From Phycisphaerales bacterium (GTDB taxonomy: Bacteria > Planctomycetota > Phycisphaerae > UBA1845 > UTPLA1): 64,000 bases of DNA. Positions 9,099 to 18,149 of this stretch are shown here, one piece after another. The notes under the pieces are model-generated. The model saw only the letters and a program-made list of their open reading frames with translations, was not told the origin of the DNA and ran no database searches. Position numbers and translations under genes: made by a program. The stretch covers positions 4,898,001 through 4,962,000 of the forward strand of contig JACKHI010000001.1 of assembly GCA_020639075.1 (NCBI GenBank), written 5' to 3'. Positions within the stretch are counted from its first letter, which is position 1. Every line of letters starts with the position of its first letter.

Positions 9099-10136
9099 AT
9101 GACAACTGATATTTGGTCACGATTGACCAAGGCATTTCCGCGAGTACCCGTGGGCTATCAATTCGTGGATGGGGATACGACAGACGGTGCATATACCCAC
9201 GGCACTTCAATCCTGGGAATCAGTTTCACTCCGGACGATTCACTTATTGCAATTGCCGGCGGAGGGTGTATTCCGGGCGTCGACGCAACAATTCGCTTGA
9301 TTGACCCCCATACGATGGCGAACGTACGCACCTTAATCGGGCATGTACATGGTATTCACGATCTCTCCTTCGACCCGGAATCGGGAATACTGGCATCGGC
9401 GAGCTTTGACTACGGCGTCTATCTTTGGAATCTGGAGTGTGAGGATGTCATCGCACTGATGGGGGGGGACGACAAGACGAAGGGCCATAGCCGGTTCATG
9501 GCGCACGGCTCGATCCTCGTGGTTGGGGAGTATGCGTATTACGGAGGGCCGCACACTCTGAGCGTGTTCGATTTGGCTAGTGCTGAACTCAGGCATCGGC
9601 TTGAGTTGGCGGATGAGAGAGGTGTTGGGGGCGTGGCGCTGTCAGCAGACTCCAAACACATTTGTCTTGGTGCACAACGCCCAGTTTATGACGATCGTTG
9701 TATGGTGATTGCTCTTGATGCGCAGACTGGAGAGATTCTTCAGCAGATTGCCCTCAAGGAACTGGAAATCGTTGACATGGCTTACATCGGTCCAAACAAG
9801 GTGCTGGCATCAGGAATCGACCATGATTCAGAAGACCTCGATTCAATGCTGGTGTCAATTGATCTCGGATCGGGCGAAGTTGTCAGAGTAGATTCTCTAG
9901 ATGGGTGCAGAGTATTCATTGACGCTGGTGGGATGGGGGAGCGTGTGGTTGCTGCATCGGCATCAAATGAGCTTAGGCTGATTGGATTGCCGGATTGGAC
10001 TGTCGGGTCGTCATACGCAATCGAAGCACTCAGCGAGCACGAGAGCATCTGCCGCGTCGCCTTCAATCATGGCCATAACCGGTTGGCGTTCGGTACATCA
10101 AGTGGCAGATTCGGGATTGTCAATGTCGCGGACTAA
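9099..10136 (+). CDS. WD40-like beta-propeller protein
   Basis: The ATG at 9099 has AGGAAAAGG 8 nt upstream and is preferred over an in-frame ATG at 9066. The 345-residue product carries WD40-type blades: ILGISFTPDDSLIAIAGGG, IRLIDPHTMANVRTLIGHVHGIHDLSFDP and ILASASFDYGVYLWNLE, then more degenerate blades to the end. There is no signal peptide, so it is likely cytoplasmic. WD40 proteins act as interaction scaffolds; no partner can be named. Its codon use has more AT-ending codons than the strongly biased genes nearby, similar to the small gene at 8475, so this sub-region may be recently acquired. It follows the orphan fragment by 66 bp. Confidence 0.75.
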   Translation: MTTDIWSRLTKAFPRVPVGYQFVDGDTTDGAYTHGTSILGISFTPDDSLIAIAGGGCIPGVDATIRLIDPHTMANVRTLIGHVHGIHDLSFDPESGILASASFDYGVYLWNLECEDVIALMGGDDKTKGHSRFMAHGSILVVGEYAYYGGPHTLSVFDLASAELRHRLELADERGVGGVALSADSKHICLGAQRPVYDDRCMVIALDAQTGEILQQIALKELEIVDMAYIGPNKVLASGIDHDSEDLDSMLVSIDLGSGEVVRVDSLDGCRVFIDAGGMGERVVAASASNELRLIGLPDWTVGSSYAIEALSEHESICRVAFNHGHNRLAFGTSSGRFGIVNVAD

Positions 10137-10206
10137 CGAGTTTTGCATCACTACGTGATAAGAAACCCACTTGGTTTTCAGAAACTACAGCACGCGCTTG
10201 GCTGAT

Positions 10207-10223
10207 GGTCCGCACTGCGGACC
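10207..10223. repeat. Perfect palindrome upstream of the YjbR-like gene
   Basis: GGTCCGCACTGCGGACC: GGTCCGCA and TGCGGACC pair around a single central base. It lies 37 bp before the start at 10260 and could be a repeat element or an operator. Confidence 0.5.
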
Positions 10224-10259
10224 CTACTGCAAATGTTCTAACGACGAGGTGCAAGAATC

Positions 10260-10682
10260 ATGGCGGCGAAAGCCAAAGATCCGACGGAAGCAATCCGGTT
10301 GAAGGCGAGTCAGTATCCCGATGTCGACAAGGGGACCGCGTGCACGCAGATGTCGTTCAAGGCGTGCGGCAAGGGGTTTCTCTACATCGGTGAGCAGGGC
10401 GGTCGCTACAAGGCGATGTTCAAGCTGAAGGACTCAATCCCAGAGGCGCAGAAGCTGGCCGCAAATGCGCCGGAGGACTTCCAGGTCGGGTCTGGCGGCT
10501 ACGTGACGGCGCGGTTCAGCGCAGAAAAGCCGATGGCGAAGAAACTGTGGATGGCGTGGCTGGACGAGAGCCATGCGCTGGCTGTTGCGGGCGGGGCGGG
10601 GAAGAAGAATAGCGCGGCGAAGAAGACCGCCAATAAGAAGGTGACGAAGAAAAAGGCTGCGAAGAAGGCTGCGAAGCGGTAG
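10260..10682 (+). CDS. MmcQ/YjbR-like protein with lysine-rich tail
   Basis: The ATG has GAGGTG 9 nt upstream. The first 105 of 140 residues resemble the MmcQ/YjbR fold (CyaY-like, DUF1801/YjbR group): TQMSFKACGKGFLYIGEQG, YKAMFKLKDSIPEAQ and a terminal AKKLWMAWLDESHALA. The last 30 residues are a basic Ala/Lys tail (KKAAKKAAKR) like histone H1-type tails, which usually adds nonspecific DNA binding. The cellular role of this family is not established; nucleoid association is an inference from the tail. Confidence 0.65.
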   Translation: MAAKAKDPTEAIRLKASQYPDVDKGTACTQMSFKACGKGFLYIGEQGGRYKAMFKLKDSIPEAQKLAANAPEDFQVGSGGYVTARFSAEKPMAKKLWMAWLDESHALAVAGGAGKKNSAAKKTANKKVTKKKAAKKAAKR

Positions 10683-10712
10683 GGAGTTCGGAATCAGATT
10701 GCGAGCGGGTGC

Positions 10713-10739
10713 CATGCTCCCCCCTCAAAGGGGAGCATG
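10713..10739. repeat. Palindromic repeat, CATGC family, copy 3
   Basis: CATGCTCCCC pairs with GGGGAGCATG around CCTCAAA, 30 bp after the stop of the YjbR-like gene, where it could also serve as a transcription stop. Confidence 0.8.
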
Positions 10740-10810
10740 CGGCCGCGGTGTGTGTTCGAGGCTTCGCGACGATGTTGACGTCGGCGCGCTCGCTCATGCT
10801 TGCCTTTGAG

Positions 10811-11020
10811 GACGAGGCTGTCCGGGAATTCGAGTGAGGATTTCGGATTTGCAGAACCGTCGTAATCGCCAGTGTTTCCAAGGCCAACACAGCTCCGAAG
10901 GAGCGACAGTTTTTAGCCACGGGTGGAGCGGAGACCGCATAGCGGTCGGAGCGAAACCCGTGGTTAGCGTTCTTCCTCGGGTTTAGCCCTGAAAGGGCGA
11001 CACAATTCCCGGACAGTCTC
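10811..11020. mobile_element. MITE-like element A inside a CATGC palindrome
   Basis: The 210-bp segment begins GACGAGGCTGTCCGGGAATT and ends with AATTCCCGGACAGTCTC, which are inverted repeats of each other with few mismatches. It is flanked by direct 9-bp copies GCCTTTGAG (10802-10810 and 11021-11029). Removing the element and one copy rebuilds a CATGCTTGCC/GGCAAGCATG palindrome (10795-11037). Inside are smaller palindromes (GCTCCGAAGGAGC, CCGCATAGCGG, GCCCTGAAAGGGC) and complementary CCACGGGT / ACCCGTGG arms. There is no open frame of transposase size, so it would be non-autonomous. Confidence 0.6.
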
Positions 11021-11164
11021 GCCTTTGAGGCAAGCATGGCACCGGCGGGGGTAGGCATGGCACTTCCCGGCATCGAGACAATGAAGTCCGCAGCCATCCT
11101 GTGCGGCATGTCCAGACAGAGGCGCTGTGTTCTCGCGGCGGATGGGAGGGCGTTGAACGCATTC

Positions 11165-11271
11165 GCGAGGCTCGTCACGCTGGGGACAGCGAGGCTCGGA
11201 ATGTCCTGTCACGCTGGGGACAGCTCGGCTCTGAATGTCCTGTCACGCTGGGGACAGCGAGGCTCGGAAAT
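11165..11271. repeat. 34-bp direct tandem repeat, about 2.7 to 3 copies
   Basis: Units at 11190-11223 and 11224-11257, with partial units on both sides, share CTGTCACGCTGGGGACAG and CGAGGCTCGGAATGTC. Each unit contains the small inverted repeat CTGTC...GACAG. Units are contiguous without spacers, so this is not a CRISPR array. Confidence 0.8.
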
Positions 11272-11366
11272 TCTGCGCGCCGTGTCGATCCATGCCGTTG
11301 TTGGACATCGTGACGTTCCTCAGAGACTGAGCCGGCGATCGAATCGACTGCAATGGCTCGACGTGA

Positions 11367-12296
11367 TCAGGAGACCCAAGAGCCCAACGCGGTCAGCTTC
11401 AGGCCATCGACGGCTTTCGTGCATTGAATCAACTGGCCCATGCCGCTCAAGGGGCCCTCGAGCGATCCCATGTGGATATCGTATCCCTCAACCGTCTTTC
11501 GGATAAATGCGATCGGTGCGTTGCTGTCCACTTTGTTGTCAGGTATTGAAGTCTTTGACGCTTCAGGCATGCTCGGTTCGGCGCGGACGAAGTCAATGAT
11601 CTCGATGAGTTCGGCTTCCGTGAGTTCGTCCTGTGAAGGGAATGGCAGCAGGCTGCCTTTAGGAATATCGAGGCTTCCATTGAATGGGGATTCGGCGGTC
11701 GAGACCTGGCAATAGGTTGAGAGACGGTGTTCGATGGGTGGTTTGTTCGTGTCGTACTTCGTCGCCTCAATGAGTGCCTTCCTGGTGTCCTCCCACGCAG
11801 TATCGATGGTGAAGCACGAGCCATACCGAATCCGATCAGTCCGTCGATCGGGTGTGAAGTAAATGGTCACGGCAATGGTCGGCTTGTCGTCGTGGATTTG
11901 ATTGCGCATCGCGCGGATGAACCACACGCGCGAGCCCTTCGGTGTGATCGACTCGGCCTCTGCGAGTATTTCGCGGATCTGCTGATCGGAGAGGGGTTGG
12001 TCGACGAAGCGGCCGGTGTTGACGACGGGAATGCTCAGGCGTCGGACCTCGGACATCGTATGCGTCGTCGCGGATCGATGTTCTGGCTGGCGATCGGGCT
12101 CGCCGCTCGTCGCGTTTGGTGTCAGTGTGTCATGATGCTCCACGGCCGCCGCCTCTGGGGCTTGTGTTGATGTGCGATTTACCTGATGACAGGCTGCAAG
12201 CGTCAGGCAGGGGGCAAGCAGTACCGTTGCCTTGAGTCGATTGACGATTTGCCCGGACGATCGAGCTTTTCGCGACGTTCTCATTGTTCCGGCCAT
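11367..12296 (-). CDS. Lipoprotein of unknown function
   Basis: The ATG at 12296 has AGGAG 9 nt upstream. The 309-residue product has a basic N-region and the lipobox LTLAAC, so it should be an outer- or inner-membrane lipoprotein. A Ser/Thr/Pro/His-rich linker follows to about residue 80. The globular part (about 85-309) contains LSDQQIREILAEAES, VWFIRAMRNQIHDDKPTIAVTIYF and FTIDTAWEDTRKALIEA, none diagnostic of a family I recognise. It is bordered on both sides by repeat-containing DNA and has no operon partner. Confidence 0.7.
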   Translation of the reverse strand: MAGTMRTSRKARSSGQIVNRLKATVLLAPCLTLAACHQVNRTSTQAPEAAAVEHHDTLTPNATSGEPDRQPEHRSATTHTMSEVRRLSIPVVNTGRFVDQPLSDQQIREILAEAESITPKGSRVWFIRAMRNQIHDDKPTIAVTIYFTPDRRTDRIRYGSCFTIDTAWEDTRKALIEATKYDTNKPPIEHRLSTYCQVSTAESPFNGSLDIPKGSLLPFPSQDELTEAELIEIIDFVRAEPSMPEASKTSIPDNKVDSNAPIAFIRKTVEGYDIHMGSLEGPLSGMGQLIQCTKAVDGLKLTALGSWVS

Positions 12297-12397
12297 GATT
12301 CACGACTCCTACTTTGGGAATGTGGGCATTCATCGTAGTCGTGTACGGCGCGAAGTTAAAGTGGTTGCACCATCAGACTCGAATTCCCGCCGCGTGG

Positions 12398-12424
12398 CAT
12401 GCGCCCCCTCCAAGGGGAGCATGC
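12398..12424. repeat. Palindromic repeat, CATGC family, copy 4
   Basis: CATGCGCCCC / GGGGAGCATG around CTCCAA with one mismatched pair. Confidence 0.75.
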
Positions 12425-12483
12425 AGGCAAGTCAATTCGCCTCTCAATGGTCGTTTTGAGGGCGAGATGTCACTCGGCTTCGG

Positions 12484-12508
12484 CATGCTTGTCTTTGGGG
12501 TGAGCATG
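12484..12508. repeat. Palindromic repeat, CATGC family, copy 5
   Basis: CATGCTTGTC / GGTGAGCATG around TTTGG; more decayed than the other copies. Confidence 0.65.
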
Positions 12509-13414
12509 GCGCCCGGCATTGGAATTCGCATTGTTCAAGAAGTCTTCTGACGTCTTGACGAGTTCACATTCTCGCCCTTATGCGCAAGCCTGACATCCGG
12601 CTGGACTCGGCCGGCGCTATTGCGGATCCTCATACCTTGGTTCGCGACCTGCCAGAAAGATCACGCGAATGCCTGCTGTACTTCGCGGGGGAACGTGAAG
12701 TGAGCTTGAGCGCCTGCTCCTGTTGGGGGGAGGTCCCGAAGACGCGGGCCGTTGTCGTTGGGTGTCATAGCAATGGCAGTTGGCCGCTGAACCGGCCGGG
12801 CAAAATCCCGCCACGCAAGCGTCCAATCGTGTTTAGGAATTACTCTGACGCTTGCGGATGCAAATGGTTTGGCACATTTGCAGCTCGGCTCAATCACTCA
12901 TGAATATGGAACCCCAATGGCGTTGCCTTGCTTGGGGCATTGAATTCGGCGTGAGTGGATCATATGCGCGGGATTGAATCACAACGTTGCGATCTTGCTG
13001 CATACCTCTAGCAAAAAACCGAATGAAACCACTGGCGTCATTGCCTGCCAGCGTGTATGTTTTAAGTGAACTCGGGAAGGTGAGTGGCAGACAAGCAAGA
13101 GTGGTTGCGCCCATAAGGCGTCGAGAGAATCCATCTCATGGCGCCGCTTGCGCATGCCTTGGATTTCGGGTCGCGTCCATGCAACTTGCGAATAAGCCCG
13201 CGACGCGTCGTGTGATCATTGCGCGCCTTTGCAGTCGGTGGGTTTCCACTGCACGTGCGTCATGCAGAGCGCTGAATTGCGCTCCGCGACGTCGCTGGAG
13301 GTGTATTGTCTGACAAGTGTCAGCGGGTGACGTACGACGCGGCCGGGCCTTGCCGTGTTGTGTCTGTTAGACGTTGGATTGTCTAAAGGTCTCATGTTTT
13401 TAAGGAGGAAAATG

Positions 13415-15637
13415 ATGTTGATCAGCAAGTGGCAAATTGCGGCGGCAGTTGTCATACTGGGAGGATCTATTGCAATGGCGGATCCGCCGCTACCGGAGGC
13501 ACGGATCGGGTACATCACTGGCTGGGACATCGTGATTATCGCGAGTGGTGATTGGGACGAAGTGAGCGGAGAGGGCGATCCAGGCTTCAGCGAGGATGCA
13601 CAATACTACTACGTACGTGAGGAAAGTGACGAGAAATGGACGGCGCTGCTTTTCAATCTCGACAACGATGAGTGGAAGCTGAAAGTGACTAATCAAGAAG
13701 CCACGCGAACACTCGACTTTTTCGGCTTCCCGTGGGAGAACGCGCTCAAGCCGCTGCACCCAACGGGGGATACAGATCTGGATGACAACATCGGGTTCGG
13801 GACGTTCGGTGCCGGAGTGGCGAAGCGCACGGAATACCATCCGAACAATGGGAGTTTCATGTTTGCCGAAGGCAGCTTTCCTTCCGGTCTGGTCAGCTAT
13901 CCGGGGGGCTATTTCGCGCCCTTCGTGATCGTGGCCGATGACGACTACGCGCGCATCGTCTATGCGACGGATTGGCCGCCCGTCAAGCTGCAACCGAATC
14001 TGCGCAAGAACGGGGCGCACATCTTTTTCATGGACATTGCGTTGGCGGAGGGTGAGTCCGCGTCGCGCTCGATCGTCGTCAAGACAGTCGAGAGTTCGGG
14101 CGCAGGAGATATTCCCTGGTACAATGCGGCGCTGGAATACAGAAATTGGCTTCGCGGGAAGATGACGACGGCGGGCACCTATCCAGTGGAATACAACGAC
14201 TGGATGGAAGAGAGTCAGGGATTCCTGAACATGCCATTGATGAATGTCCCCTCCGCAAATCTTGCCGCTGGCTATGTGTATGACAAGTGGGAGGCGGTTC
14301 GGGACGACCTGAACTTCGTGCTGTGCTGGGGACAGATGTCGAGTCATAACGGTGGATGCTGCGATCTCAATCAGTCCATGAATTCTCGGTACACGGCGAC
14401 CGATGCATTCGGGACGGGGAAGGACATATTCACGTTCGTCAACGCCGTGCAGTCCTACGGCCAGCACATCGGCTTCTATTCGAGGTCTCAGGACTATGCG
14501 AATACGTTGACGGCGACCAACCAGGAGTGGTGGGCCGACTGGCTGGATACGCAGCGAGAAACGTGGGGCGCCGACGCCTACTACCTGGATGTGCTCGGCG
14601 CTACTTATCATGGTGATCCGTCGACGATCGTCGATCGGTTTTCCCAGACCTGGTCGGTTAACTCCGGGACCAATTCGCTGGGCTTCGATGGCGTCACGAC
14701 GGACGCCGGCCCCGACTCAGTCATTGAGGGCGTCGTCGACATTTACCCGGCTGCGTACCTGGTGAGCGGTTTTCTCGGAGTCGATGATTATCACGTCAGC
14801 GGTGGTGTGACGTACGAAACGCATACCGGCGGCCCCGATTTTACGCTGGCGAACCTGCAGTCGGATACCAGTACCTCCTACTTCAGCCCGAGCCAGGCCA
14901 TCTTTTTCCCGAGGCTCGCGACGGTCGTCTTGAACGATCGAATCTTCTTCAACGGCGATTCCAACGGCGGCTATTCGATGCTCCGCGACAGGAACTACCG
15001 GAACACCTTGGGGACGCCGGACGACTATTACAACTTCTGGATCGAGCGAAATTGTTTTCTGCTCGGGCACCGATTTGATATCCAGCATGAGGTCCTGATG
15101 GACTACTCGACGCCGAATCCTGTTTTCTACGAGATTCTTTCCTTGCGCGACGATCATTATTGGTGGAAGCGCAAGATGCGCTATCAAGACGAAGACGGAC
15201 TGACGAACGTCGATGGATCGCTGCGAGTCCGACGGTTCGAAGATCAGAACGGCGCCAGCGTCTTCGCGGTCGAGTGGTGGGGCTTCGACGCGGGGAATAT
15301 TCCCAGCCCGTTGCCGACATTTACCTATGATTCAATCACCTATGACGCACCCGAGGCGGCGTTCGGTATTGTCGAGACGGCGTGGAACTACGACGACACA
15401 AGCCCCTGCGATTCCAATTCCAATGGCATCCCCGATTATGCGGAGTCGAGTGATTGTCTCTATGACATATGGACCGACGGCGTGGTCGATAGCTATGACG
15501 AGGGCCTCATCACGTGGTGGATCACATCGTGCGGCCCGCCGAACTACCTCAGTCTTTTTGACTTCAACTGTGATGGTTGCATTGACTATGATGACCAGGC
15601 GCTGATCACGGCGCGGATCGGCGGTTCCTGTCCGTAA
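13415..15637 (+). CDS. Secreted glycoside-hydrolase-like protein with dockerin-type C-terminus
   Basis: Two adjacent ATGs follow AAGGAGG; the second (13415) has the better 6-nt spacing. The 740-residue product begins with a signal peptide ending at AMA/DPP. A beta-rich region (to about 240) precedes a probable TIM-barrel region with WADWLDTQRETWGADAYYLDV, GFDGVTTDAGPD and YSRSQDY. The acidic strand-end residues in YYLDVLG and TTDAGPD resemble catalytic loops of clan-D glycosidases, such as alpha-galactosidase-like or DUF6259 proteins. The exact family is not certain. The last 75 residues form two dockerin-like calcium loops (WTDGVVDSYDEG and FDFNCDGCIDYDDQ). Planctomycetes often carry such modules without classical cellulosomes. 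A terminator follows at 15682. Confidence 0.7.
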   Translation: MLISKWQIAAAVVILGGSIAMADPPLPEARIGYITGWDIVIIASGDWDEVSGEGDPGFSEDAQYYYVREESDEKWTALLFNLDNDEWKLKVTNQEATRTLDFFGFPWENALKPLHPTGDTDLDDNIGFGTFGAGVAKRTEYHPNNGSFMFAEGSFPSGLVSYPGGYFAPFVIVADDDYARIVYATDWPPVKLQPNLRKNGAHIFFMDIALAEGESASRSIVVKTVESSGAGDIPWYNAALEYRNWLRGKMTTAGTYPVEYNDWMEESQGFLNMPLMNVPSANLAAGYVYDKWEAVRDDLNFVLCWGQMSSHNGGCCDLNQSMNSRYTATDAFGTGKDIFTFVNAVQSYGQHIGFYSRSQDYANTLTATNQEWWADWLDTQRETWGADAYYLDVLGATYHGDPSTIVDRFSQTWSVNSGTNSLGFDGVTTDAGPDSVIEGVVDIYPAAYLVSGFLGVDDYHVSGGVTYETHTGGPDFTLANLQSDTSTSYFSPSQAIFFPRLATVVLNDRIFFNGDSNGGYSMLRDRNYRNTLGTPDDYYNFWIERNCFLLGHRFDIQHEVLMDYSTPNPVFYEILSLRDDHYWWKRKMRYQDEDGLTNVDGSLRVRRFEDQNGASVFAVEWWGFDAGNIPSPLPTFTYDSITYDAPEAAFGIVETAWNYDDTSPCDSNSNGIPDYAESSDCLYDIWTDGVVDSYDEGLITWWITSCGPPNYLSLFDFNCDGCIDYDDQALITARIGGSCP

Positions 15638-15681
15638 GCGCTTTTTGTCGCGCCGGGGGACGGCAGGGCACAATTGAGGTG

Positions 15682-15720
15682 AACAAAGAAGCCCGCGGCA
15701 AACCTGCCGCGGGCTTTGTT
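15682..15720. terminator. Bidirectional intrinsic terminator
   Basis: AACAAAG-AAGCCCGCGGCA pairs with TGCCGCGGGCTTTGTT around AACC. It sits between the convergent genes ending at 15637 (+) and 15764 (-), with T-rich and A-rich flanks suiting both directions. Confidence 0.85.
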
Positions 15721-15763
15721 ATTCGTGAGTTAATCGTCGTTTGATGTGGGTTTGCGCCTTCGC

Positions 15764-17821
15764 CTACTCCTCCATCTTTGCATCGCCGCGGGCGAAGATG
15801 CTCGCGACGTAGTTCAGCACGTCCGTCGCGCTCTGCTCGTTGTAGCCGAAGTACTTGATGAGCCGCTGCTTGACGACGTCGATCTTCGCCTGCGTTTCGT
15901 CGTCGACCACGCCGCTGACGACGTTCTTGAGCTTGATCGTGTCGCGCTGGTCTTCGAAGAGCTTCAGTTCGAGGGCCTTCTGCAGGCGTGCGTTCGTGTT
16001 GTACTCGAACTTCTTGCCGTCGAGCGACAGGGCCCCGATGTAGTTCATGATCTCCTGGCGGAAATCGTCCTTGCGAGAATCGGGGATGTCGATCTTCTCT
16101 TCGATCGAGCGCATCAGCCGCTCATCCGGTTCCTCGTCGCGACCGGTGTACTTGTTCCGCACCTTTTCGCGTTGCGTGTAGGCGCGGACGTTTTCGATGT
16201 AGTTCGCGGCGAGGCGCTTGATGGAATCCTCGTCGGCGCTGATGGCCCGCTGGACCTCGCTTTTGAGGATGTCCTCGTACTCCTCGCGCACAACGTTGAG
16301 CAGTTCGCGATATTCCTTCTTGAGCTCCTCGTCGGACAACAGCGAGTGGTGCGACATGCCGAGTTCGAGCTCGTTCATGACCATGAACGGGTTGATGCCC
16401 TTCTCGCGGATCGCCTGGTCGCTGACGAGCGAATTGGAGATCTTGTCCTGAATGTAGCGCGGGCTGATGCCCTGCATGCCCTCGCGCGGGGCCTCTTCGA
16501 CGAGTTCCTTCACGGAATCCTCGGTGTAACCCGGGATGCTCTTGCCGTTGTAGAGCTTGAGCTTCTGTAAGCGCGTCAGGCCCGCCTTCTTGGGTTCTTC
16601 GAGCCGCGTGAGGACGGCCCACATGGAGGCGGTCTCAATCGTGTGCGGTGCAATATGAATGCCGCGCACGCGATCCTTGTTGAAGTCCTTCTCATAGATC
16701 TTGATTTCGTCGGAAAGGACGACGTTGTAGGGCACGTCGATCTTGATGGTTCGATCGCGGAAGGCTTCCATCAGTTCGTTGTTCTGAAGCTTGCGATACT
16801 CGGGCTCGTTCGTGTGGCCGATGATGACTTCGTCGATGTGCGTCTGAGCGAATTTCTTCGGCTTGATGAGGTGTTCCTGCGACGCACCGAGGAGGTCGTA
16901 GAGGAATGCTACGTCGAGCTTGAGGACTTCGATGAACTCGATGATGCCGCGATTGGCGATGTTGAGTTCGCCGTCGAAGTTGAACGCCCGCGGGTCGGAG
17001 TCGGAGCCGTACTCGGCGATCTTCCGGAAGTTGATGTCGCCCGTGAGTTCCGTCGAGTCCTGGTTCTTTTCGTCCTTGGGCTGGAAGGTGCCGATGCCCT
17101 TGCGATCCTTTTCGCTGACGATGAAGCGTCGGACGACGACGTGATCGAGGACCTTCCGCCAGTCTCCGTCGTATCGTTTGAGCAGGTCGTCATAGGTCTT
17201 GCGGCAGAACGGATCGAGATCGCCCTCGACGATGATGCGCTGCTCCGGCGGCAGGCTCTCGTTCAGCATGGCGATGATGTCCTTTCGAGCCGCCCGCGGA
17301 ATGAGCCGCAACGGCTCTTCGTGCATCGGGCAGTCGACGATTTCGGTCTCGCCGTCCTTTTCGAGTTTCCAGGAGAAGGTGAACATCGCGCCGTCGTCGC
17401 TGCGCGTGTAGTATTCGAGGCCCTTTTTCAGCAGGCGGCAGATCGTCGACTTGGCGGAGCCGACGGGACCGTGGAGGAGCAGGATGCGGCGTTCCGTGCC
17501 GTATCCCTGTGCGGCGGACTTGAAGAAGTCCACAAGCGACATGAGGGGCTTTTCGAGACCGAAGATGCCGTCGGCGCCGTCGTCGATCGGGTCGGCGAAG
17601 AACTTATAGCGAACGAATTCGTGTCGGAGTTTGGTGTAGCGCTCGACGCCGAAGTGGAGGATCATGTCGTAGATGCGCTGAAATGCATTGCGCGCGACGC
17701 GGGGGTTCTTCGTGACCATATCCAGATAGTCGTCGAAGGTCCCTTCCCAGTGCTCGTCGCGAAAGCTCTTTGCATCCAGTCGCTTACTGACGGCTTCGTA
17801 AATGGCTTCCTTGCTGGCCAT
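15764..17821 (-). CDS. prkA: PrkA-family AAA+ serine protein kinase
   Basis: The start is set at the ATG at 17821 (MASKEAIYEAVSKRL), which has AGGAG at proper spacing; an ATG nine bases upstream is too close to it. The 685-residue length suits PrkA/YeaG (about 640-690). The AAA+ Walker A is HGPVGSAKST at residues 117-126, preceded by the family motif GLEKPLMSLVDFFKSAAQGYG. Further landmarks are TGDINFRKIAEYGSDSDPRAF, NRGIIEFIEVLKLD and QEHLIKPKKF, and a C-terminal kinase-like domain with many charged helices. PrkA phosphorylates proteins in stress and starvation responses, commonly with YeaH/SpoVR partners, which are not seen in this window. It is convergent with the secreted hydrolase gene. 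Confidence 0.95.
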   Translation of the reverse strand: MASKEAIYEAVSKRLDAKSFRDEHWEGTFDDYLDMVTKNPRVARNAFQRIYDMILHFGVERYTKLRHEFVRYKFFADPIDDGADGIFGLEKPLMSLVDFFKSAAQGYGTERRILLLHGPVGSAKSTICRLLKKGLEYYTRSDDGAMFTFSWKLEKDGETEIVDCPMHEEPLRLIPRAARKDIIAMLNESLPPEQRIIVEGDLDPFCRKTYDDLLKRYDGDWRKVLDHVVVRRFIVSEKDRKGIGTFQPKDEKNQDSTELTGDINFRKIAEYGSDSDPRAFNFDGELNIANRGIIEFIEVLKLDVAFLYDLLGASQEHLIKPKKFAQTHIDEVIIGHTNEPEYRKLQNNELMEAFRDRTIKIDVPYNVVLSDEIKIYEKDFNKDRVRGIHIAPHTIETASMWAVLTRLEEPKKAGLTRLQKLKLYNGKSIPGYTEDSVKELVEEAPREGMQGISPRYIQDKISNSLVSDQAIREKGINPFMVMNELELGMSHHSLLSDEELKKEYRELLNVVREEYEDILKSEVQRAISADEDSIKRLAANYIENVRAYTQREKVRNKYTGRDEEPDERLMRSIEEKIDIPDSRKDDFRQEIMNYIGALSLDGKKFEYNTNARLQKALELKLFEDQRDTIKLKNVVSGVVDDETQAKIDVVKQRLIKYFGYNEQSATDVLNYVASIFARGDAKMEE

Positions 17822-18149
17822 AATGATCATCTCCTGGTTCGCGCGACGCCACGTCGCCGCGCCGGTATCGAGTTTCCGGGCGTGCCTGCTGAATTATTGA
17901 TCGGTCGGTTTGACGGTTCCCGCAGCAAAAAGGCTCGACGGAATCTCATTTAATGATATCGGACGTCTGCATGAAATTCAAGCGGTGAATCGCGCATAAG
18001 TGTTTGATTGTTCGTGAGATAGACGAGTATTGAGCAGACGTCGCCGGTGCTGATCCGGCAGGTTGGCGTTTGGAAAGACGGTCATCGCATGCTTCCTGGA
18101 GCGCGATGCCGTTTTGCGCGTTTGGCGGGCGTCGGCGTGAGTCGACGCG
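17822..18149. other. Intergenic region upstream of prkA
   Basis: The 328 bp should hold the prkA promoter. I see no gene or clear repeat. Confidence 0.4.

Larger units (their letters stand above)
10683..11366. other. Repeat-rich intergenic region
   Basis: The 684 bp contain no convincing gene. They hold one CATGC palindrome, one MITE-like element with flanking palindrome halves, and a 34-bp tandem repeat, each listed separately. Confidence 0.7.
12297..13414. other. Long intergenic region
   Basis: The 1.1 kb contain two CATGC palindromes (12398 and 12484). The short open frames in it lack ribosome-binding sites and recognisable domains, and I do not consider them genes. The end carries the promoter and leader of the gene at 13415. 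Confidence 0.5.

Noticed and set aside
11165..11271. Possible CRISPR array
   Set aside because: The repeats are directly contiguous without variable spacers, there are fewer than three full units, and no cas gene is near.
12580..12903. A 107-codon plus-strand open frame in the long intergenic region
   Set aside because: No ribosome-binding site, no recognisable domain and no coding-like composition.
13490..14611. A 373-codon minus-strand open frame opposite the glycosidase-like gene
   Set aside because: The plus-strand gene has a perfect ribosome-binding site, signal peptide and dockerin end; the antisense frame has none of these.
16643..17953. A 436-codon plus-strand open frame opposite prkA
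   Set aside because: prkA is unambiguous on the other strand; the antisense product is Val/Asp/Leu-rich low complexity.
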